Assembly: GCA_947359465.1 (NCBI GenBank)
Contig: OX375878.1
Location: 89,936,377-90,000,376, forward strand
Direction: 5' to 3'
DNA length: 64,000 bases
DNA from: Metellina segmentata
Taxonomy: Eukaryota > Arthropoda > Arachnida > Araneae > Tetragnathidae
The notes beneath the pieces are model-generated. The model saw only the letters and a list, made by a program, of their open reading frames with translations. It had not been told where the DNA came from and did no database searches. The first letter of the stretch is position 1, and each line of letters starts with the position of its first letter. This document shows, in pieces, positions 56,550-64,000 of the stretch. Position numbers and translations under genes: made by a program.

Positions 56550-58481
56550 GATGTCAACTTTTGTTCATACTCAGTAGATATGAATTGAAAAGTTCAAAAA
56601 TATTCCTGAAAGTCTGATGTAAAGAATTCAGTAATCCTATCACTGCCAAATCTAACAATAGCAGCGATGTAAAGCGTATGAATGTGCATTAAATGTGGTT
56701 ATGCAATAGATAGTAACCGGACAAGATTGGAAAGTGGTGCTTTTGCTCGGAAGTTGTCAATTTGTATCGATATAGTTTTTGCTTACAATTATTGTCTCTT
56801 CCTAGTATATTAATATGCGATTTAAATTTTACAGACTGCACTGTGATTGTAAAGCAGACAATTTGGTTAAAAAAGAAACGAATGCAGTAGTTGTGAAAAT
56901 TTGGACATAATTCACTCTGGGAGCAAAAGCACTAGAGATAAAAATGAACCGATCCTTTTCTTCAGGTAAGATAGCGTTGAACTAGGGAACTATTTTTTTA
57001 TTACGTGTGTAGTTTTCTGATTGAGGGAAAATGAGAAAAAAGGCTTACAAGAATTGGAAAGGATATTAAAAAGAAGCTTTTTTATGTGTCTAATAATAGG
57101 ATAATGCGGGGTTAATTTCCGATGGATTATCAAGATAATTTATCAGCGTCAAAAGCACGGATTTAATTTGACGTTGGTAATCGTTAAAGTACCCGTTAAA
57201 TTAATGATCTTGATGAGAGATAGTGGCCGATTGCTAATTTCTAGACGCTGCAATGATCGATCGATGCTGTTTTTGCATAGCGAATTCTTGAGATTGCTCT
57301 ACTCACTCAACTAAATTGCTCTCCTAGATATTTGAATATGAGTTTTGTTTAATCACTTTACTTTTAAATGTCTTTGTAAGGGCACCAGAGTTCTCACTAA
57401 AATAAGAAGGCAGGAGAAATCCCAGCTACTTCTCAGTGATATTAAAAAGTATAAGAAAGTAAAAAGTAAATATTTAAAGGAACTTCAAAAGAATTGGAGA
57501 AGAGTATACAAAATATTTCAAAGAATTGTGACATTAATTCGTCCTTCTTCTATCATAGTTGTTATACCGTGTGTCTGCCCACTAAAGCTATCAGGAAAAA
57601 ATATTTGTTTGTAAGCGCAAGTTCGTGGTTACACCTGTTTGGAGTTACAGAGACTTACTCGTTCACAAATAGCCCTTGATTTTCCGATAAGGGTCGAGGT
57701 TGGGGTTTACGAAAATGTAATACAGCCTAATTATGTGAATTGATACACCCTGAACAATTTCAAGAAGTTCGTCTGCTTTGTGACAGTTATGTTTTAAAAC
57801 GGTACATATAAAACGGTATATAAAGGATTGAGCTAAGGTAATTTGAATTTTTTCTAAGCTTGAGGAATCCAAGTTGTTTGTTAGTAATCGATTTTGCATT
57901 TCTAAGACTTGCACCATCATCCTGGTCAACATATTTTTAAATACTTTTTCAAAGCAAAATTTTAATACAGATATTTTTCTATGAGAAAAGAGATGTGTTT
58001 GGTTTAATTATGTTATTTTCTTTACATTTTTTCATGTTTATCTAAATGTCTATTTATATAAGGTATCTATAATTAAAGCTCACCTACTTAAAGCAGCAAA
58101 AAGCAAAAACTTATCGGACTGTCGTCAAATTTTTAGTACGTCTTAATAACACCACAGGAAGGAAAATTGCAGTACCAAAATAGTCCAAAACATCGACTAC
58201 TGGAAACTCCTCTGCGTACAATGGTGTGGTTGGGTAATTTTTTTGAAATCTCAACCCTCGAGTTTGTAATCCGTTACTTTTCCAACTGAGCAACCGTGGC
58301 ACCATTGGATTGTAATGGTCAAAATAAAATTGTAAAACAACTCTTGGTGCTAATTTTTTAAAACTTTTTTCCGTTAATATATTCTCCATTGCCTCATTAA
58401 TATGAACGGAAAATTATTAATACTTGTAGTTTTTGTAGTGTGTCTTCTTTTAGTGAACTTTATTTATAGACACCCTATAAT
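56550..58481. other. Unassigned stretch
   Basis: AT-rich. The 89-codon plus frame at 57345-57614 and the 92-codon minus frame at 58111-58389 show no family features. Confidence 0.35.
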
Positions 58482-58485
58482 TTAA

Positions 58486-58651
58486 CCCTCATGTGTATGG
58501 TCACGACGAGATATCTTGATATTGGCAAAATTAACAAGTCTTTCTGGACGGATATCTCATCATTACAAAATTATCAAATCTTGATTGTATCATCATAACA
58601 AATTCTCTCGATGGTATGAAAAAAGATGCCTCGTCGAAATCCCTTGGAGGG
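58486..58651 (+). mobile_element. TTAA-bounded 166-bp element of the CGAGATATCTCG family
   Basis: TTAA lies at 58482-58485 and 58652-58655. The inner ends are CCCTC and GAGGG, exact complements. Inside are CACGACGAGATATCTTGATA and degraded repeats (ACGGATATCTCATCATTA, GATGCCTCGTCG). This is the only cluster of the family with both candidate ends visible. Mobile-element status is inference. Confidence 0.5.
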
Positions 58652-58694
58652 TTAAAAACCCTTAGATGAGAATCGAAATAGTCTAATTTGAAAT

Positions 58695-59288
58695 AATCAG
58701 TGAAATAGTTCAAATTACCTAAACCTAAAAGAACAATTTGTTAAATGTCTCTTATATGCAGGTGGTTCCGCAACCGTACAACGTAGAACTGAAATCAGCA
58801 ATTAACAAGAAGAATGGAAAGCAAAGGTTTGTTTCCAGAGACATAATCATGGAAATAACTCGAATTAACGGCATCAACGGAGCAATATGTTTAACGTTTC
58901 CAATATTCAAATGGTTTCACAACCGAACAACGTAGAACTGAAATCAGTAACAAACAAGACGAATGGGAAGCAAAAGTTAGTTTACAGTGACATAATCATG
59001 GAAATAACTCAAATTACCTGAACCAACAGAACAAAATGTTTAACGTCTCCAATATTCAAATTATTTAACAACCGTACAGTTTAAAAGTGATATCAGCAAT
59101 AAACAAGAAGAATGGGAAGCAAAAATTAGTTTCCAATGACATAATCATTAAAAAAGCTGATATTAACTGAACTTAACAGAGCAATTTATTTAACGTTTCC
59201 AATACTCAAATGGTTTCACAACCGTACAACATAGAAATCAACAAGAAACGAGAAGGACGATACGCAAAAGTTAGTTTCCAATGCTCTT
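58695..59288 (+). repeat. 149-bp tandem repeat, four units
   Basis: The anchor AACCGTACAACGTAGAACTG at 58772 recurs at 58921, 59070 and 59220 (periods 149, 149, 150). Each unit also carries GAATGG-AAGCAAAAGTTAGTTT, GACATAATCATGGAAATAAC and AACGTTTCCAATATTCAAAT. The last two units are more diverged. Open frames here follow from the repeat. Confidence 0.9.
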
Positions 59289-60230
59289 GTAAATGTGGGC
59301 ACATTTTATTATCATAATTACGCTCAAAATATGTAAATTAGGCAGATTTTTTCCTACCATGACTCTCTTGCCTTTATTCGGGAAAAGGCCACAACCAACT
59401 CCGGCAAAAAGTTATTTTCGCAGTCTTCGCCGTTTCCAATTTGTTTGTTTCGTTCTTTCGGATTCTTCCTTTTTTCTTCTTATTATTCATTCCTCCTTCA
59501 CATTGCCGTGGAGAGGATCTGAAAAGAAGCAGCGCGATGTTCATTCCAAGTCCGATTCAAGCAGAAGTGAAAAATATAAATAGAATAAATAAAGCACGAA
59601 AAAACAGAATAAAACGTTGAGAGAACGAAATGGTGTGGGAGTTAAAAGAGAGAGAGGGGGAAATATACAGAGAAGGAAAAAAACGAAAGGCGAAAATTCG
59701 AATCTATCGCGTAGCTTGTAATTTTAAATGGAGCGCCAGGGAGAAAGGAATAAAAAAGATCCTAGATATGGCTGTGTCTGTGCGTATTATGAGCTCGGAA
59801 TAAATGAGAAATTTCTCTGAAACTCTGTAGCTCTTGAGGGAGCTATTAGTTTTTTTAAATAGGTATTAATATTTAAATGTCGACGTGTTTACAAATTATG
59901 TACTTTGAGTGTTCTTTTGAGTGTTGCAAACAAATTCGAATTTGCATGTACCGATCAAAATAAGTGAGGACAATATAGATAAAGTGAAAAACAGATACAG
60001 CTTTGATTGAGCTGTCCGTCTAGAGCATGGGATTGCGACTTATTGATCAAAGAGTACAAATGAGCAAGTCGGAGTATTGCTTCAAATGGTTGTCACGATA
60101 AACAACAACGTGGCCAAAAATGATCACCGGTTTACAAAAAAAAAAATTAATATTCAGTTCAAATCAATACAATGTGTTTGCATATTTGAATAGATCTCGT
60201 AGAGAATTTTAAAAGGTTAACAATCACAAT
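59289..60230. other. Unassigned stretch with pyrimidine then purine runs
   Basis: 59.37-59.51 kb is C+T rich and 59.52-59.70 kb A+G rich on the same strand, in composition like 3.98-4.43 kb. No gene recognised; a 96-codon plus frame spans the switch. Confidence 0.4.
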
Positions 60231-60232
60231 CA

Positions 60233-60545
60233 TGTTGCGCTCACCGTTGCCAAGATAGACTTAGTCAAGAGCGGCAGCCATATCCAGACGCATTACATAA
60301 TCTCTGTGGCAACTTAGCCACAGATCTCCAGATAATCCCTATGAAAGGGAATTTGTAACGCGCGTCTTCCCTACCCTATGGGGAATTCGTCAGATTGGCT
60401 TGGAACGTGGTAACAGAAAGACCAAGTCGGAATGAACCTATTACATTCTCTTTGTGGTTCATCGTCTTTGTGTCAGTGTTCTGTCTTGTAAATAAATAGA
60501 TGTTCAAAATAGAAATGGACTCGATCTAATAGTTATTACGTCACA
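60233..60545 (+). mobile_element. Candidate solo LTR, about 313 bp
   Basis: Starts TGTTGCGCTCACC and ends ACGTCA or ACGTCACA. It is GC-richer than its flanks and has AATAAA (about 60490) about 50 bp before the end, in the usual R/U5 position. CAATC occurs beside each end (60227-60231 and 60544-60548) with one unexplained A on the left, a possible 5-bp target duplication. No second LTR or internal coding region is present. Confidence 0.5.
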
Positions 60546-60724
60546 ATCTATTCCTTCCGCTGAATGGAAGGAGAGCGTAGTGCGCATGATATTTAGCGCG
60601 GTATGTGAATTGAGCTCCATGTTATATACGAATATGCTAATACGATTACGGACCTACTTTTGTCATATTTTGATAGACTGTCGGCCAATCCATACTATCC
60701 ACGTGGAATTTTAGTTCTAAGTCG

Positions 60725-61022
60725 ATGCAATTTAAACCTTTAATCCGTTGGGTGGTTGTCTCGATTTGTCTCGTCATACGAAAAACTGACCATACATTGA
60801 TGGAAGAGATATTTTGTTATTAGAAAAAAACTGACCAGATAATGATCTCGTCATCATAAAAAATGACTATATCTTGATGACGAAATATCTCGTCATAAAA
60901 AAGTAATTGTCAATAACTTGATGACGTGATATCTAGTTATCATAAAAAATTTGGCAACATCTTGATGACGAGATATGTCGAAATTGGAAGAAAACTGTCT
61001 GGAAATGGTATTTGAGGGTTTC
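60725..61022 (+). repeat. CGAGATATCTCG palindrome repeat cluster
   Basis: Six or so degraded units with GATGACGAAATATCTCGTC, GATGACGTGATATCTAGTTA and GATGACGAGATATGTCG, spaced by about 40 bp with A-rich spacers (CATAAAAAATGAC). It ends TTTGAGGGTTTCG, a decayed form of GAGGGTTAA. Confidence 0.75.
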
Positions 61023-61201
61023 GTTAATAGCTTGTTCATTTCTCGTTTTGCAACAATAAATCATTTTATTTTCTGTTATGATCTTGTTATCAATGAGGTC
61101 CGCGAAATTAATTTAAAGGTCTAAAATATAAGGATGCTTATGATTCAATTTGCGGTGATAAATTATTTACTAAACAGTCGCATGCACAAGTGAAAAATTA
61201 A

Positions 61202-61930
61202 GGGGGTCCGGGACACATTGAAAAAAAATTTTTATTAATTAATTTTGAATTTTGAATTTTTTTGTACTGATTACCCATCTAACTAATAAGCAAAATCACA
61301 ACACAAAATTTTTCCAAAAGTTCTTAAAAAATTTTAAATTAAAATTTTTTGAAAAAAAGAGGGGTCATATTAAATTGCTAAGGCTCAAAATATTCTTGAT
61401 CAATTTTCAAAATTCTTGCAGTAAATTATTCACAAATTTATAAACTTTAATTTTGATTCAGCAATTTAAAAAATATTAATTTAACAAAAAATAAAAAATA
61501 TTTGAATGAAATTTTTTGAAAATTTTAAGGTACTTTTTTTTTTTAAGTCATATTTTTAAAAGTAAACATTTATTTCAAATTTGCTGAATCAAAATTAAAG
61601 TATAATGTCTGAAAAAGATATATTCCAACTTTCAACCCTTAAACTTTATCGGTTTTCGACTTATAGCAATTTGAATACAGGAAATCTTGAAAAAATGTAT
61701 TATGGAGAAAAACGCATTTAAAGTTTTAAGGACAGATGTTGTTGCCATGACAACAACTGTCAAGAGTGTTAGATTTTCAAAACAATGCACCACAAAAATT
61801 ATTATATATCTAGTTCTAATTAAGATAGAAACATGATTTAGACGTCATTTTAAGCAGAAAAACACAGAGAACTTCTTAAAATAATAATAAAAATTTCGAA
61901 AATTAGACGTTTTTTGTGTCCCGGACCCCC
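61202..61930. mobile_element. TTAA-flanked MITE, 729 bp, perfect 16-bp TIR
   Basis: GGGGGTCCGGGACACA at 61202-61217 is exactly complemented at 61915-61930. TTAA lies outside at 61198-61201 and 61931-61934. An internal inverted repeat pairs 61441-61471 with 61576-61604. It also contains GTTGCCATGACAAC (61741-61754). The 63-codon frame at 61252-61443 is AT-rich chance. A truncated relative at 8.93-9.98 kb holds a piggyBac insertion. Confidence 0.85.
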
Positions 61931-62255
61931 TTAAATAATCCATCAGCAATTGTAAATACACATGTTAATATAGTAAGCAAACTTGGAGAGAAAATTGATT
62001 ATTGAAATATTTTCGTCGATTAATTATACTGAAATAAATTGAGTAGTGTTGAACAAAAATTCGAAATAAGTTAGAAAACATACAGATGCATAACTTTATT
62101 ATGTTCCATATCTTTAAGTATATCTACTATTGGTTGGACGATAAATGATACAAAGTGTGTAGTGTATGAAACTATTTTTTCTTCGATATCGTCATTATAC
62201 AGATTGTACGGAATTACCAATAACTAGAGTATACTAGCTCATGTAATACCATATA

Positions 62256-62320
62256 ATGATGATATGAGAAATACACCATGATGATATGAGAAATACACCA
62301 TGATGATATGAGAAGTATCA
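62256..62320 (+). repeat. 22-bp tandem repeat, three units
   Basis: ATGATGATATGAGAAATACA followed by CC occurs at 62256 and 62278, with a third, changed copy at 62300. Confidence 0.9.
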
Positions 62321-64000
62321 AGTGCTTCATTGTGATCATATTGAAGACATAACTGACTGCCAAATGCTTCACCCCGATGTCGACGGGCGCATTGATTACT
62401 TGCCGAATTATCTTGTAAAAACCTGTCGGTTTCCTGTCGTATATGCCACGGATGCCATCGTGAGATTTAGCAGAACGTTTAGTGAAATGCGGTGCATGAG
62501 TGGTTGTAGTAACCCTCGTACTCGATGCACATTAATGGACCTGGTCTCGATACCCTGCCTCCACGAACCACTAAAATCCAGACGTCGGATTGGTTGTTGT
62601 TGTATCTAAGTTCATGGGTTAGTGCTGCCCGGGAATATCAAGTGCTTAAGAAGACGATAGGAATCCTCTTTAGACAAAGAACTTGAAGCCGACTTCTCCA
62701 GGGCACACTGATCACGCTTTCGCTCATACGATATCCTGTATGGAGTATTGCGAATCTCAGCAGCCTTATCTTCTTATGGATATGTCGTCGGTTAAAATAG
62801 AAATGTGGGTCCTGTTCTGGGAACTTCTAGTCAAAACATTTAAGTCTATGATCTGCCTTCGGTCTCCCAACCTCAGTCTAAATTTAAATATTACCCCAGT
62901 GTGTAACACGTACGATGGAGCGGTACCCTATATACGAGCCAAGGTGATAACGTTATTGCATTGACAACGAGGTAATACCAAAGGGACGCGAAAAAATTTA
63001 ATAAATAGCCAAATGCGGGACATTTTCACGATGTTGCCAGACCAATCTCTCTAAACTGGCAGCAATTGCTTGCATTTATTTCAGTACGGTGCTTCGTCAT
63101 CTACTCAACTGTATGCTCACTATCTTATTGTTTCTTTTCATTTACGAGTAGTAGCAGCAAGGATAAATTAAATTTCTTCGTGCCGCTTATTCTCTAGTTA
63201 CTTTCCCATAATGAGGGGAATGATGTAATTCTAGGTAAAAAAAAGCAAGAACATCGAAATAATCTCAAGTCGAAATTAGCGTTTCAAATTAGAGAAGGTT
63301 TTCAGAATACTTATCAATAAATTCGCCAGAAATAAACGCCATGAATTAACGATAGTAACCATGACAGTTGAGTCTTTAATTGCCTTGTTAGTTGAATCCT
63401 TAATATAATGATATGGTTTTAATTTAAAACAGTCTATAGACTTCGAAGACCATAGCTTAAAAAAGAGCAGAAATTTTGATGTGACATTTATATTTATTCG
63501 CAGTAGTCAGAATAATTAAATTAACTTATGCCAATGAAATTACGGAAATTACCTGCTTAGTCACTGAGGCAACAATAGTGAATCTTTTTGAAAAGAAATC
63601 GTACAAATTATGAATTTTACTATCCGTCGAAAAATTATTTGTACAAGACTTCGATTAAAGAATCTAGGGAGATTGAGCTGCAGTACACGGTATTGTAAGA
63701 GAAGAAAGGCTTTCAAATGTAATGTAAAAACATGAAATATTTGCTTAAATTACTTAATGTACTCTAGAAAAGTCTACTTTTAATGAATTTGTGCACCAAT
63801 GAACTTGCATATTTATAATTCTTTAAGTTGAATGTTTACTCTCATATTCGTTTTTAATAAGAATACATTAACTAACAAGAAATTACTTTGAACTTAAAAC
63901 TAGTATTGAAGAGAATGGGTACATTATTTCACAAGAAATATTAAAATATACCATGCTCTTTCATTACAATTAGTAAGTGGGGCCACTAACATCGTTTACA
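62321..64000. other. Unassigned stretch
   Basis: 62.33-62.97 kb is GC-richer and holds two plus-strand frames (95 and 93 codons) without recognisable domains; the minus strand is also partly open. The remainder is AT-rich. The first block may be a decayed element or exon, but I cannot assign it. Confidence 0.35.

Overview
The window is AT-rich eukaryotic nuclear DNA dominated by decayed transposable elements and tandem repeats. It has no operons, no ribosomal or functional tRNA genes and no CRISPR array. Tc1/mariner relatives, pogo/Tigger, piggyBac, hAT, Helitron-like pieces and a tRNA-headed SINE together suggest an arthropod. My best guess is a spider, because the Tcb2-like transposase at 49.3-50.3 kb and the SINE resemble elements I associate with spider genomes. 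This is inference from memory, not a database result.

Layout. 1-7.9 kb: a ruined hAT (ZMYM1/DUF4371-type) transposase at about 1-2.3 kb, a 43-bp minisatellite carrying a CGAGATRTCTCG palindrome at 2.5-3.35 kb, then a piggyBac remnant at 5.6-6.2 kb. 7.9-15 kb: Helitron-like 5' end and repeats with a ~100-bp-arm inverted repeat, a TTAA-flanked piggyBac deletion derivative inserted in a second MITE, two hAT MITEs with exact 8-bp target duplications, and degenerate ~275-bp repeats. 16-24.7 kb: an inverted/direct repeat cluster, a third piggyBac derivative carrying a SINE, a mariner remnant, and five diverged copies of a segment interleaved with SINE fragments. 25.7-32.3 kb: a pogo/Tigger deletion derivative, two Tc1-like copies (one with a 343-codon frame holding six stops and no indel) and two SINEs with target duplications. 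32.3-43 kb: mostly unassigned AT-rich DNA, (TA)n tracts, a SINE and a TIR element. 43-50.4 kb: a TTAA MITE, a mariner deletion derivative, a SINE, a pogo derivative, a (TA)n-(GA)n microsatellite, a probable MADF-domain exon at 48.2 kb and a frameshifted Tcb2-like transposon. 50.4-64 kb: old SINEs, a possible membrane-protein exon at 56.1-56.45 kb, a 149-bp tandem array, a candidate solo LTR and a TTAA MITE with a perfect 16-bp TIR.

No complete host gene was found. Only two open stretches look like possible host or domesticated exons (48183-48419 + and 56104-56447 -). Nearly everything else that can be named is transposon-derived, and the real information is about insertion history: nested insertions, an empty-site paralogue, exact target duplications, SINE tail switching, and palindromes shared by TTAA-flanked elements. 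The most unusual pattern is the dispersed CGAGATATCTCG palindrome family, seen at six loci. One member is bounded by TTAA-CCCTC and GAGGG-TTAA, and the three piggyBac-like elements carry different palindromes near their ends.
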